From CAZCSK01 sp964501265 (GTDB lineage Bacteria > Actinomycetota > CADDZG01 > JAHWKV01): a stretch of DNA of 47,817 bases. The stretch covers positions 1 through 47,817 of the forward strand of contig CAZCSK010000017.1 in assembly GCA_964501265.1 (NCBI GenBank), written 5' to 3'. Of the stretch, positions 24,561 through 34,029 are shown in pieces. Below the pieces are notes generated by a model, which worked only from the letters and a program-made list of their open reading frames with translations, was not told where the DNA came from and searched no databases. A program made the translations under genes and the position numbers. The stretch's first letter is position 1, and each line of letters opens with the position of its first letter.

Positions 24561-25757
24561 GTGAATCTACGGAGCCATAACTTGCGAGTCACCTTAATTA
24601 ACCAGTACTACCCGCCGGATACTTCCGCGACGGCCAAGGTTTTTGAAGAACTGGTCGCGAAGCTGGTGTCTAATGGACATCGTGTGCGTGTGCTTTGCGG
24701 CCGGCCCTCCTACAACCCCTCCGGGAGACGCGCTTGGCGGGTTCTCTCGAGGAGTGTCGAGGATGGCGTGGTGGTTGAAAGAGTTGGCTCGTCGGGCGTT
24801 GGTCGAGAACGGATGTGGGGTCGCGTCGCAAACTACCTGACCTTCGCACTCATAGCGGGCGTTCGGGTTCTTGCAAGTCCGCGGCCCGACGTGGTGGTGG
24901 CGGGCAGCGATCCTCCGTTTTCGGTTTGGATAGCGCTTCTTGAGGCCCGGGGACGCCCCGTCGTATACAGCTTGCAAGATTTGCATCCCGAGTTTGCCAT
25001 TGTCTCGGGCATGATCAAACCGGGTTTTATCACCAAGCTTTGGGAAGCGGTTCATCGTAGCGGCCTTAAAAGGTGTTCGCTTGTGGTTTGCCTCGGCGAG
25101 ACGATGGCTGAGAGAGTGCAAGCCAAGGGCGTAGCCGGGGATCGGATAGTTGTCGTTCCATGGGGGGCCGGGCCGACAGATAGTTCGCCTGATCCTGCAG
25201 TGGTCGCCGAACTGCGCGGGAATGGTCAGTTCCTATGCGTGTACGCGGGCAATCTCGGTGGGGCGGGGGCCTGGGAAACGCTGGCTCGGGCCTCCAAAGA
25301 TCTTCCTGATGGCTCGGAATTTTTGTTTGTTGGGGATGGATTCAATTCGGACCTGATCAAGAGGTCGGGGATTCGCTTGCTCCCTTTTCGCCCGGGACAC
25401 GAGTTGGCGTCGGTTATGGCGGCGGGTGATCTTCAAGTTGTGACGCTTCGACCCGGCATGGAGGGTCTTGTTGTCCCGAGCAAGTTGTACACGGTGCTCG
25501 CCCACGGCCGGCCGGTACTTGCCGTTGCGCCCGAGACAAGTGAAGTGAGCCAAATAGTTCGCCGCTTTGAATGCGGACTCGTTGCCGACCCATCTGACCA
25601 CAATGACGTGATCGCAAAGATCAACTGGGCCCGCTCGAACCCCGCGGCCCTAGCGGAGATGTCAAAGCTGGCCCTCGAGGCGGCCCAACATTTCAGTAGG
25701 GGAGCAAACCTGGAACAACTCGTCAGTCTGATCGAGGACCAGACACGACCCGCCTAA
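24561..25757 (+). CDS. Family 4 glycosyltransferase (WbuB-like)
   Basis: A 398-residue GT4. The N-terminus VTLINQYYPPDTSATAKVFE is characteristic of WbuB-like enzymes, which act early in repeat-unit assembly. The donor domain has VYAGNLGGAGAWET and LFVGDGFNSD; the acidic motif is GMEGLVVPSKLYTVLAHGRP. GTG at 24561 is used because an overlapping ATG at 24556 is in another frame. It stands alone between toxin-antitoxin genes, separated from the main glycosyltransferase run. A decayed copy lies at 21860-22515. Confidence 0.88.
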   Translation: MNLRSHNLRVTLINQYYPPDTSATAKVFEELVAKLVSNGHRVRVLCGRPSYNPSGRRAWRVLSRSVEDGVVVERVGSSGVGRERMWGRVANYLTFALIAGVRVLASPRPDVVVAGSDPPFSVWIALLEARGRPVVYSLQDLHPEFAIVSGMIKPGFITKLWEAVHRSGLKRCSLVVCLGETMAERVQAKGVAGDRIVVVPWGAGPTDSSPDPAVVAELRGNGQFLCVYAGNLGGAGAWETLARASKDLPDGSEFLFVGDGFNSDLIKRSGIRLLPFRPGHELASVMAAGDLQVVTLRPGMEGLVVPSKLYTVLAHGRPVLAVAPETSEVSQIVRRFECGLVADPSDHNDVIAKINWARSNPAALAEMSKLALEAAQHFSRGANLEQLVSLIEDQTRPA

Positions 25758-25928
25758 GGGCCCGGTAGAAACATTTTGCCTGATTCGACGAGCAGCTTAA
25801 GAATTGTCGGCGGTCGTTGCTACTATCAAATCATGGCTCGCTTACCGAATTTCGTTGCGCTCTCGACCTCAGTCCCGCTCATGTGGGACTCCCCGCTGGC
25901 ACGGCGAAGCAGTCGATAAGGTCTCGAA

Positions 25929-26258
25929 TTGAAAGGGAAGAAAGACGTTCGTATCAGCGATTACGCTGGGCTGTTGATCCGGCTCACCCAAGAACGTCTT
26001 GACCACATTCTTCAGCATCCCGAAATGGTCGCCTTGGGACCAGAGATCGAAGAGACCCTGTCGAAACCAGAAAGGGTCGTTGGGTCATCGAGCGATCTCG
26101 AGGCCCGCCTTTACTATCGGTTCCATTCAGGGACTCCTGTTGGAGCCAAATACTTGTGTGTGGTTGTCAAGCTCTTCAATAAGGAAGCGTTTGTACTAAC
26201 GGCTTATCTGACCGATAGAATTAAGGAAGGAGCATTGATATGGCCCAAAAAAAAGTGA
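25929..26258 (+). CDS. Putative nuclease-like toxin of a DUF2283-linked pair
   Basis: A 109-residue protein that reads RLTQERLDHILQHPEM, then a segment with ARLYYRFHSGTPVGAKYLCV and AFVLTAYLTDRIK. This pattern, with His-Ile at the start and Thr-Ala-Tyr near the end, fits small RelE/EndoU-like nucleases (PBECR or DUF4258 type) that are regularly encoded beside DUF2283 proteins. Its 3' end overlaps the DUF2283 start by 19 bases. TTG at 25929 follows no strong ribosome site. Toxic activity is inferred from context only. Confidence 0.65.
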   Translation: MKGKKDVRISDYAGLLIRLTQERLDHILQHPEMVALGPEIEETLSKPERVVGSSSDLEARLYYRFHSGTPVGAKYLCVVVKLFNKEAFVLTAYLTDRIKEGALIWPKKK

Positions 26259-26440
26259 AGATTTGGTACGACCAAGAAGGTGACTACCTTGAAGTCATCT
26301 TTGAGGAAGAGCCTGGCTACTTTCGCGAGACCTCTAGTGACCAGGTAATGGAAAAAGTAGATGAGGCGGGTAACCTCTTGGGGTTTTCGGTTCTCAAAAT
26401 TAGCGCTCTCAGGCAAGCACCCTTGGAAGTAGCGCTCTGA
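26240..26440 (+). CDS. DUF2283 protein, probable partner of the preceding toxin-like gene
   Basis: A 66-residue protein with the DUF2283 pattern: VKIWYDQEGDYLEVIFEE in the first strand pair and EAGNLLGFSVLKIS near the end. ATG at 26240 has a good ribosome site (AAGGAAGGAG) inside the upstream gene. DUF2283 proteins are usually the second gene of small toxin-antitoxin-like pairs and are candidate antitoxins; no experiment is known to me for this family. Confidence 0.75.
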   Translation: MAQKKVKIWYDQEGDYLEVIFEEEPGYFRETSSDQVMEKVDEAGNLLGFSVLKISALRQAPLEVAL

Positions 26441-26454
26441 CTGGTCGGCGACTC

Positions 26455-26697
26455 ATGGAACACTTGCCTCCCGTTGGGTGGGCCGACGTCGCCACCAAGC
26501 AAGACTTGGAACAGCTTCGTGTCGCCACCAAACAGGAGATTCAAGTTCTCAGGCAGGAGGCCCAATCCGTCAAACATGAGTTGATGTCATGTTTCCGCGG
26601 GGAGCTTATGGCGGTGCAGCGGCATATGGTATTTGCGATGACGGGGTCGATGCTGAGTGTCGCCGCCCTCGCCTTCGCTACGGCCCAGTTTATTTGA
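26455..26697 (+). CDS. Small single-pass membrane protein of the GSM family
   Basis: An 80-residue protein with three parts: a conserved N-terminal segment LPPVGWADVATKQDLEQL (residues 4-21), a charged heptad-like middle region (KQEIQVLRQEAQSVKHEL) likely to form a coiled coil, and a C-terminal membrane helix RHMVFAMTGSMLSVAALAFA. I recall similar unnamed proteins in actinobacterial genomes. It follows the DUF2283 gene by 14 bases. Two relatives are in this window (23072 and 36697), each also beside toxin-antitoxin-type genes. Function unknown; membrane tethering or effector action is speculation. Confidence 0.72.
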   Translation: MEHLPPVGWADVATKQDLEQLRVATKQEIQVLRQEAQSVKHELMSCFRGELMAVQRHMVFAMTGSMLSVAALAFATAQFI

Positions 26698-26836
26698 GAC
26701 AGAACCGAAACAAGCAGATCGTCGGACAGGAGCGGTCTTGCTTCAGGGGCGGTCTTGACCACCGTGCCCGGGCGGCTACTCGCTACTTAAACCTCACCTC
26801 CAGTCAGCAGCTCGCGGGCCGCGATCCGGGAGTTTC

Positions 26837-28579
26837 ATGCTGATTCTGGGGATCAACGCTTATCACGGCGATGCCGCCGCGGCGTTGTTTGTCGACGGTC
26901 TTTGTGTTGCCGCGGCGGCGGAGGAACGATTTACGCGCGTTAAGCACCAGGCTGGGTTTCCGTCGCATGCTGTTCGTTGGTGTCTGGATGCGGCGGGTGC
27001 CGACCCCGCCGACATCGATCATGTTGCGATATCTCGCAATCCCTCGGCCCACCTTCATCGTAAGGTCCTGTTTGCGGCAAGCCGAATCCCTTCTATGGGC
27101 GCAGCATTGAAGGCTCGTTTTGCAAACGCTGCCAAAATTCTTGACGCTCGTGCGGCCCTTGCCGATGCGCTCGGCTGCGATCCGAAGTTGCTAAGTGCGA
27201 AGTTTCATCGGGTGGAACATCACCGTGCGCATCTTGCCAGCGCTCTTTTTTCATCTCCGTTTGACGATGCCGCTTGCCTTTCGGTGGACGGCATGGGCGA
27301 TTTCGTCTCGACCATGTGGGGGCAGGGCCAAGGGAGCCGATTGAACGTGAAGGGCAACGTCACCTATCCGCATTCGCTCGGGATCTATTACACCGCCTTT
27401 ACTCAGTTTCTGGGCATGCCCAAGTACGGCGACGAATACAAGCTCATGGGGTTAGCAGCGTTTGGGGAACCAACGTTCCTGCATCAACTCCGTGATGTTG
27501 TGAACGTGAACCGTGGGATGCAGTTACGGCTTGATCTCGGCTACTTTCTTCACGCCTCTGAAGGTGTGGACATGACCTGGGCCGATGGGTCGCCAGAAGT
27601 GGGTCGCCTTTGGTCCGACAAGATGGCCGCCACCTTCGGGCCCGCGCGCGAGTACCAGGCGGAAGTGACCGGACGGGATCGCGATCTCGCTGCCAGCGTA
27701 CAGGCGCGATTAGAGGAGGTGGAGCTGGACATCCTTCGAGAATTGCATCGGCGCACCGAGAGTCCGCGCTTGGTCTTGGCTGGTGGTGTCGCCCTTAATT
27801 GTGTCGTCAACGGCAAGATCACAGCCGAGACGCCCTTCGAGCAGGTCTGGGTACAACCGGCCTCAACCGATGATGGAACTGCCGTTGGGGCCGCGCAATG
27901 GGTCTGGCATCAGGTCCTTGGAAATGAACGCAGCTGGGCGATGAACGATACGTACCTTGGGCCTGAGTTCTCGAACGGTGATTACAAGCTGGCTCTGGAG
28001 AATGCAGGTTTGTCCTATCGAGTCGTAGCGGACAGCGATCTTAGCGAGCAAGTTGCAAGCCGCATCGCCGATGGGGCCATCGTTGGATGGTTTCAGGGCC
28101 GGATGGAGTTTGGCCCCCGCGCACTCGGCAACCGCTCGATCGTCTGCGACCCTCGCCGCGCCAACATGCAAGACATCCTCAATGCCCGCATCAAACATAG
28201 GGAAGCGTTCAGGCCCTTTGCGCCGAGCGTCTTGGAAGAAAGCGCGAATGAATGGTTCTCGATGCAGGTGCCATCGCCCTTCATGTTGTTTGCATGTGAT
28301 GTTAAGGCAGAAAAGCGCGCGCTCGTTCCGGCGATCACTCATGAGGACGGCACTGCCCGTATCCAGACGGTCAACCGTTTGGGCAACCCTCGCTACTACG
28401 ATCTGATCAAGGCTTTTGGCTCACTGACGGGAGTGCCGCTCTTGCTCAACACATCTTTTAATGAGAACGAACCGATCTGCTGCCGGCCCGAAGAAGCAGT
28501 CGAATGCTTTACCCGCACCCAAATGGACCTTTTGGTCCTAGGAAATTTCGTGGTGGACACGGCGAAAAGGGACCAATAG
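26837..28579 (+). CDS. Carbamoyltransferase (NodU/CmcH family)
   Basis: A 580-residue enzyme of the NodU/CmcH/TobZ family, which transfers a carbamoyl group from carbamoyl phosphate via carbamoyladenylate to a hydroxyl group. Domain order: the N-terminal YrdC/Kae1-like half (1-~360), with the metal-site block HHRAHLASAL (128-137) and SVDGMGD (149-155), then the C-terminal half with FQGRMEFGPRALGNRSI and LLLNTSFNENEPI, both strongly conserved. ATG at 26837. It would carbamoylate a sugar of the surface glycan. It precedes the WecA-DUF4012 fusion by 44 bp and may share its promoter. Confidence 0.92.
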   Translation: MLILGINAYHGDAAAALFVDGLCVAAAAEERFTRVKHQAGFPSHAVRWCLDAAGADPADIDHVAISRNPSAHLHRKVLFAASRIPSMGAALKARFANAAKILDARAALADALGCDPKLLSAKFHRVEHHRAHLASALFSSPFDDAACLSVDGMGDFVSTMWGQGQGSRLNVKGNVTYPHSLGIYYTAFTQFLGMPKYGDEYKLMGLAAFGEPTFLHQLRDVVNVNRGMQLRLDLGYFLHASEGVDMTWADGSPEVGRLWSDKMAATFGPAREYQAEVTGRDRDLAASVQARLEEVELDILRELHRRTESPRLVLAGGVALNCVVNGKITAETPFEQVWVQPASTDDGTAVGAAQWVWHQVLGNERSWAMNDTYLGPEFSNGDYKLALENAGLSYRVVADSDLSEQVASRIADGAIVGWFQGRMEFGPRALGNRSIVCDPRRANMQDILNARIKHREAFRPFAPSVLEESANEWFSMQVPSPFMLFACDVKAEKRALVPAITHEDGTARIQTVNRLGNPRYYDLIKAFGSLTGVPLLLNTSFNENEPICCRPEEAVECFTRTQMDLLVLGNFVVDTAKRDQ

Positions 28580-28623
28580 CAATACAATTGGGGTTGCCTT
28601 TCGTGCCCTAACTGGAGTTCGCT

Positions 28624-31497
28624 TTGACAAATCTCTTTCATACCGGTGGTGCGTTCGCGCTTTCGCTTGCGCTCAGTCTTCTGCTGATCCCGCTGGCTAT
28701 TGCCGTCGGCAAGAGGTTTAAGCTCACGGTGCGGCCGCGCCTGCATGGGCGAGGCCGAGGGTCGGTGACTTATCTCGGCGGCGCAGTGGTTGCGGTGGCT
28801 GCCGTCGTCAGTGTTATCTCGATTGCGGGATTCTCGCGGGACATCGGAATCGTTCTCGTCGGAGCATCGGCCTTGCTGGTTCTGGGCTTGGTGGATGATC
28901 GAAGCGCGCCGCACGGTATAAGCCCAATGATCCGTTTCCTAACCCAAAGCGTTGTGGCGATGCTTGTCTGGAGGTATGCCTTAAGGGGCGACTCCGACGG
29001 TTTGTTTGAAGGCTTCACCGCGATCTTTTTGCTTGTAGGAGCTGCCAATGCCGTCAATCTTTTGGACAACATGGATGGCGTCGCAGGCGCCACCTGCGCT
29101 GGGACAGCAATTGGAATCGCCGGTGTCGCATTGGTCACGGGCAATATCGGAACTGCGGCGGTGGCAGCCGCCCTGGCAGGCGCCTGCATCGGTTTTCTAA
29201 CCGCCAATCTCGTCAAACCGCGGGTCTATCTGGGCGACGGGGGCGCACTCTTTCTTGGATTTCTGCTCGCAGCCGCAGCTCTAAAGCTAAGGCCGGCATT
29301 TGGTCCGGGCTGGGGACCGGTGGCTACTGTTGCGCTGCTCTCGGTGTTGGCAACGGACAGTTCGCTTGTGATTCTTTCCCGGTTCATAAACGGCAAAGCA
29401 CTATTCAGTGGCGCGACCGATCACATCTCTCACCGTCTGGTCAAACTCGGTATATCAAAGCAAGCAGCCGCGCTGACTCACGGTGTCGGGGCGATCTTTG
29501 CAGGCGGCATGTGCGTATTCGCATGGTGGTATGCGGGACCACGAATTATGGTCGTCTCCATCGCACTGTTCGCCGCCGGCGCCGCCGCCTTGCTTACAGT
29601 GCGGACCTACAAGGAGGCCCCCGCGACCAGCCTGCGCCGACGCATGGCTGTTGCCGTGGCTGTTTCAGGTCTTGGCGTTGTGCTGCTAGCGGTTCCACCT
29701 TCTTTGGCCGCAGCCGGCCTTCTGCGCGAGGCGCGCGCCGACTTGATACAGGGGGTCGCATTGGCGCGCGAGCTGAAGACCCAGGAAGCCCAGCAGGCGT
29801 TCGCCGAAGCAGGGCAGACCGCTTCCAAGGCTGAGCGGGAGTTAAATTCCTTACTCACGATTCCGCTCGGTGTGTTGCCCTTGTTCCGTGACAATCTGAG
29901 AGCCGCTAAGGAAATTGCTTCAGGTACCACCTTCATCGCGCCTGCTGCCGCCGAAGCCGTCGTTGCCCTGAACGTGTTTCCCGGCCCACAGATTGGAATC
30001 TCGAACGGAAGAATCGATCTCGCTTCTTGGTACGAAGCGCAGCCGCACCTGCAAAGGGCCACCGCCCAGATGCAACTGGCTTTGGGCCGCATTCGTCCAG
30101 ATCCAGGACTGCTTCTGCCGACCGTGGGCCGCGCCCGCGATTCGTTTCTTCTAGAAGGCGAAGAGGCGGTTGAAACCTTGGAGCGAGCAACCGACGCTGC
30201 AGATCTGGTCCCTGCTCTTTTTGGGGGCGATGGACCAAGGACCTGGTTTCTTGCGATCCAGAATCCAGTGGAGATGCGCGCAACAGGCGGCTTTCTCGGC
30301 GCATTCGGAATCCTGAGGGCGCAGGGTGGTCAGGTCAAATTAGAACGACTGGAATCAGACCTTGCACTTCCTCCAGTTTCCAATCCTCCAGCGCCACCCG
30401 CGCAGTTTGCGAGGTATTTGCGATTCGAGGGGAACTCGCTCTGGCAAAACGTCAATATGACTCCGGATTTTCCGACGGCAGCAGCGTTGATGACGAAGAT
30501 GTGGGCCCAGCAGAACGGCAGCAAACCCGATGGAGTAATTGCGGTCGATGCGGTGGGGCTTACCTACCTTCTTCGACTTGTTGGGCCTGTTCCCGTCAAG
30601 GGGGCAGGCGAGATCACCGCTGACAACTTCTTGCCGCTCGCGCTGAATGAGGCATACATTCGTTTCCCCGAGAAAACTGGACGTGTGGATTTTCTGTTGG
30701 AGGTTGGAAAGGAAGTCTGGCGTCGTTTCCTGACCGGCGAGTTCCAAAATCCATTGTCGATGGCCGGCTCAATGGGTGAGGCCATAGGGGGCAAACACCT
30801 CCAGATTTGGGTGGGCGGCAAAGAGGCCTCACTGGAGCGCCTCGGACTTTCCGGCGCCATCATTCCAACGCGGGGAAGCGACTATCTACTTGTAGTGGGC
30901 CAAAACGCCGCTGCCAATAAAGTGGATTATTACGCGCGCCGGCGTATCTCTTACGAAGTCAAGATCGCAAAAGACGGGCGGGTGAGCACCAAGGTCGACG
31001 TTCGACTTAAGAACGGGACTCCTACGGGGTTGCCCTCCAGCGTGGTCGGTCCATATTTGCCGTCCGACCCTGCGGGCCTAAACCGATCCTTTTTGTCTGT
31101 GTACATGGCGCCGAATACGGGCGTGACGGGAGCGCTAGTCGACGGTAAGCCGGTGGGGGTCGAGAGTCATGCCGAGCAGGGCCTGAAAGTGGCATCACGT
31201 TTTCTGGAGGTGCTGCCCGGAGATTCTTCGACCTTGACCCTGCGCCTGGAGGGCCGTCTGTCGGCACCCGGGAAGTATCGCTTAGTATTGCAGCACCAGC
31301 CCACCCTCAATCTCGATGAATTTCATCTTGAAGTGACTCTACCGAAGGGGGCTTTTGTTACTGCAGCCTCAGAGGGGATGAAAATCAGCGGCAGTCATTT
31401 GCAGTTCGATGGCCCGCTGAAATCTGATCTGGAGTTCTTTGTAAACTATGGGACTGGGATGGGACAGAAATTGAGGACTATTTTTGGAAATCCGTGA
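28624..31497 (+). CDS. Fusion of WecA/MraY-type phosphoglycosyltransferase with DUF4012
   Basis: A 957-residue two-part protein. Residues 1-~330 are a polytopic prenyl-phosphate glycosyl-1-phosphate transferase: VDDR (90-93), NLLDNMDGVAG (145-155), GDGGALFLG (204-212) and ATDHISHRL (264-272) are the catalytic and Mg-binding loops, and the last is the HxxH loop of WecA enzymes. A further membrane helix near 341-367 leads into an extracytoplasmic DUF4012 domain (~370-957) with NPVEMRATGGFLGAFGIL as its hallmark. The enzyme would start glycan synthesis on undecaprenyl phosphate. TTG at 28624 has a GGAG site. The 3' end overlaps the next gene by 14 bases. I do not recall this fusion from characterised systems. 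Confidence 0.9.
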   Translation: MTNLFHTGGAFALSLALSLLLIPLAIAVGKRFKLTVRPRLHGRGRGSVTYLGGAVVAVAAVVSVISIAGFSRDIGIVLVGASALLVLGLVDDRSAPHGISPMIRFLTQSVVAMLVWRYALRGDSDGLFEGFTAIFLLVGAANAVNLLDNMDGVAGATCAGTAIGIAGVALVTGNIGTAAVAAALAGACIGFLTANLVKPRVYLGDGGALFLGFLLAAAALKLRPAFGPGWGPVATVALLSVLATDSSLVILSRFINGKALFSGATDHISHRLVKLGISKQAAALTHGVGAIFAGGMCVFAWWYAGPRIMVVSIALFAAGAAALLTVRTYKEAPATSLRRRMAVAVAVSGLGVVLLAVPPSLAAAGLLREARADLIQGVALARELKTQEAQQAFAEAGQTASKAERELNSLLTIPLGVLPLFRDNLRAAKEIASGTTFIAPAAAEAVVALNVFPGPQIGISNGRIDLASWYEAQPHLQRATAQMQLALGRIRPDPGLLLPTVGRARDSFLLEGEEAVETLERATDAADLVPALFGGDGPRTWFLAIQNPVEMRATGGFLGAFGILRAQGGQVKLERLESDLALPPVSNPPAPPAQFARYLRFEGNSLWQNVNMTPDFPTAAALMTKMWAQQNGSKPDGVIAVDAVGLTYLLRLVGPVPVKGAGEITADNFLPLALNEAYIRFPEKTGRVDFLLEVGKEVWRRFLTGEFQNPLSMAGSMGEAIGGKHLQIWVGGKEASLERLGLSGAIIPTRGSDYLLVVGQNAAANKVDYYARRRISYEVKIAKDGRVSTKVDVRLKNGTPTGLPSSVVGPYLPSDPAGLNRSFLSVYMAPNTGVTGALVDGKPVGVESHAEQGLKVASRFLEVLPGDSSTLTLRLEGRLSAPGKYRLVLQHQPTLNLDEFHLEVTLPKGAFVTAASEGMKISGSHLQFDGPLKSDLEFFVNYGTGMGQKLRTIFGNP

Positions 31498-33376
31498 TTA
31501 TTTAAGGATCCTGTGGCGCCGACGTTGGCTGATAGCTCTTGCCATTGCGACCGCTGCTGGCTCTGCACTCGGATTTTCGAGCCGGATACTTCCTGTCTAT
31601 GAGGCGGGGGCCACCGTGTTCATCGGGCCTCGAACTTCGCAGCAAACCGATCTAACCGCTGCATTCGAGGAACTTTCCTTTTCTGGTGAGTTTCTAGCGT
31701 CCTACGCCGAACTTCTAAAGAGCCGCAGCCTTGCCGAGAAAGTGGTCGAACAGGAATCGCTACCCACCACGGCAACGGAACTGCGAAAGAAGATTGAGAC
31801 GAGCATCGTGACCAACACTCGCATCATCACGGTTTCAGTCACCGACACCGACCCCGACCGGGTCCAGCGCACAGTCAACGCCCTCGTCGACACGTTCATC
31901 GACGAGGATCTAAAGGACTTCGGCGGCAGAGCGGGGGTTCAGGCCAATGTGCTTGACCCAGCGATCCGACCAACGACTCCCATTAAACCCAAACCCTTGC
32001 AAAACGGCCTGATTGGTGCAGTACTGGGACTCGTGCTTGGGCTCAGCATTGCCTTCTTGCTCGAGCAATTCGACACAACATTGCGTTCACGCGAGGACGT
32101 TGAGCGGGCGCTTGCGCCTTTGCCGGTACTTGCTACCATCCCTGCCGTCCCGAACGTAGAGAGAGATTTGTTGCTCGACTCCAATTCCAAAACTCCTGCG
32201 GCCGAGGCGTTTCGGATTCTGCGCACAAACGTACAGTTCTTTTCCGTAGACCGGCCGGTCTCCAAGATCTTGGTTGCGGGTTCGGGAACCGAAGAAGGTA
32301 AGACAACTGTGGCGATGAACCTCGCCGCCGGTTTCGCTCTGGGAGGGGTCCCAACCGTCTTTGTCGAATCTGATCTGCGAAGGCCCGTGATTCACAATTA
32401 CTTCAACATAAGGGGCACGCCCGGAATCTCCGATGTCCTGCTTGGGAAAGCCACTTTAGAGCAGGCTCTTGTAAAGACCCGGATTCCAAACCTTCGAGTG
32501 CTTCCCGCAGGCACGCCTCCACCCAACCCCTCTGAGCTGCTCGGGACCAAGGGAATCGCGGAGATCATCCGTCATGTCGAGAAGGATGCCGAGATGATCA
32601 TCTTCGACTCGCCTCCGGCCCTTGCGATGAGCGATGCCTATGTCCTCGCGCCGCTTACCGACGGTGTGATCCTGGTGGTGCGCGCCGGCCATACTCAGCG
32701 TGAGGGTGTGCGGGCATCAAAGGAAGCGTTCGAGCGGCTGGGGGCCCGGCTGCTTGGTTTGGTGTGGAATGCAGCCGAAGCGAGTGACGTCAACTATTAC
32801 TACCGTTACTACCATCACTACTCGGAACTGGAACCCAGCCGCCGCCAAGGGGGCCGGAAGAAGAGGTCCGAACCGGTACTCGCCAGACCTGCCACCGCCG
32901 AACCTATTTCATGGGAGCCGGTCGCCCTGGAAGCAAAAGTGGAGCCTGCTGAGCAAGCGCCAGAAGAGGTGGAGCTGCGTGCTCCCAGTAACGACCTAGC
33001 TGCAAAGTTGCAGCCTGCCGAGCCGGATGACGGGAATGAAGAGCTTGAACAGTTGTCCCCCCGAAACCTCCTTGCGGAGCCTCCCGTGGAAGTGGAGGAA
33101 GAATTTGATCTACTAGCCCCCCGCAACGACCTCGATACGAAGGATTTCTTGGAAGCGTTGCGGACCCCGAACAAAGAACTCGAGGAAGCGCCTGTGCCCT
33201 CAACTCCGCCGGACCGCAAATACGAGGGGTACTGCGTCAACTGCCGGATCAACAGGGAGTTCGTCGGCGAGGAGACCTTGCTCTACGGGGGGCTCCGTTC
33301 CGCTGAGGGACCATGCCCGGTGTGTAAGGGCACGATCCGAAGGAGACTTACCCACCAGGTTCCCTCGCCGGAGTAA
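31484..33376 (+). CDS. Wzz-BY-kinase-like chain-length protein with C-terminal zinc ribbon (copy 1)
   Basis: A 630-residue protein. The N-terminal Wzz-like domain is flanked by membrane helices (~14-33 and ~174-194). A bacterial tyrosine-kinase ATPase follows: Walker A GTEEGKTT (268-275), Walker A' ESDLRRP (295-301) and Walker B MIIFDSPPAL (371-380). A Tyr cluster lies at 438-446 (NYYYRYYHHY), the expected autophosphorylation tail. Then come ~130 residues of acidic linker with repeated L-x-(A/S)P-x-N-D/L patterns, and finally a four-Cys DUF5679-like ribbon (YCVNC ... CPVC). Walker A' has Glu where most BY-kinases have Asp. TTG at 31484 matches the paralogue's start. Expected role: control of glycan chain length and export. 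Confidence 0.9.
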   Translation: MEIRDYLRILWRRRWLIALAIATAAGSALGFSSRILPVYEAGATVFIGPRTSQQTDLTAAFEELSFSGEFLASYAELLKSRSLAEKVVEQESLPTTATELRKKIETSIVTNTRIITVSVTDTDPDRVQRTVNALVDTFIDEDLKDFGGRAGVQANVLDPAIRPTTPIKPKPLQNGLIGAVLGLVLGLSIAFLLEQFDTTLRSREDVERALAPLPVLATIPAVPNVERDLLLDSNSKTPAAEAFRILRTNVQFFSVDRPVSKILVAGSGTEEGKTTVAMNLAAGFALGGVPTVFVESDLRRPVIHNYFNIRGTPGISDVLLGKATLEQALVKTRIPNLRVLPAGTPPPNPSELLGTKGIAEIIRHVEKDAEMIIFDSPPALAMSDAYVLAPLTDGVILVVRAGHTQREGVRASKEAFERLGARLLGLVWNAAEASDVNYYYRYYHHYSELEPSRRQGGRKKRSEPVLARPATAEPISWEPVALEAKVEPAEQAPEEVELRAPSNDLAAKLQPAEPDDGNEELEQLSPRNLLAEPPVEVEEEFDLLAPRNDLDTKDFLEALRTPNKELEEAPVPSTPPDRKYEGYCVNCRINREFVGEETLLYGGLRSAEGPCPVCKGTIRRRLTHQVPSPE

Positions 33377-33481
33377 AAAGGTTGCCGTGTTAGGTTAAAA
33401 TATTGAGAATTAGGTGATTTTGCCCTTGGAAAGGACATAATAGGTTCAAGATGCTTAATCCAACGAGAATCGAGGTCCAGA

Positions 33482-33991
33482 ATGACTAGGAAACGTTTGG
33501 CCGCTCTTGCCCTTTTGATGCTGACTATGGCTCTTGGGTTAACCGTCCCAGCCGCAGCTCAGTACCCTCCCACCACGGGCGACTTGCAGGTGAGCGCCAC
33601 TGTGGTTTCAGCAGGCCAATCCATAACTGTGTCCGGAGCGAACTACTGTCCCAATACCGCCGTTTCGATCACCCTGACGCGTTCTCCCTCGGGCACACCC
33701 GAACCCGTCGGGAGTTTCACGACCGACTCCCAGGGCGCGTTCTCCGGTAGCGTGACCATTCCAAGCACAGCCAGCCCGGGAAGTTTCACCCTTCAAGCCA
33801 CCGGAACCAACTCGAACTGTTCGAATACCCGAGTGCTCTCCGCCAATCTAAGGGTTAGGTCGGCAAGGGCCTTGTCGGCCACAGGAACCAATGTGCTGCC
33901 CTGGCTTCTTTTGGCTGCAGGCGCAATCCTGATCGGCACGCTGTTCGTCGTTACCGCCCGACGTCGTCGTACCACGAGCAACAGCATCTGA
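33482..33991 (+). CDS. Secreted Ig-like surface protein with sortase-type C-terminus
   Basis: A 169-residue protein. It has an N-terminal signal peptide (KRLAALALLMLTMALGL, then AAAQ as a likely cleavage site near residue 27), one beta-rich Ig/MG-like domain with two Cys (NYCPN and NSNCSN), and a C-terminal LSATG motif, membrane helix (VLPWLLLAAGAILIGTLFVV) and RRRR tail. LAxTG-like motifs are used by class E sortases of Actinobacteria, so cell-wall anchoring is likely. ATG at 33482 follows GAGG. It sits exactly between the two kinase paralogues, which suggests it takes part in, or is processed with, the same glycan system. Confidence 0.82.
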   Translation: MTRKRLAALALLMLTMALGLTVPAAAQYPPTTGDLQVSATVVSAGQSITVSGANYCPNTAVSITLTRSPSGTPEPVGSFTTDSQGAFSGSVTIPSTASPGSFTLQATGTNSNCSNTRVLSANLRVRSARALSATGTNVLPWLLLAAGAILIGTLFVVTARRRRTTSNSI

Positions 33992-34029
33992 CCGCGCTAA
34001 CCGCGGAGGCTTTCGGATAGCAGGCGCAT

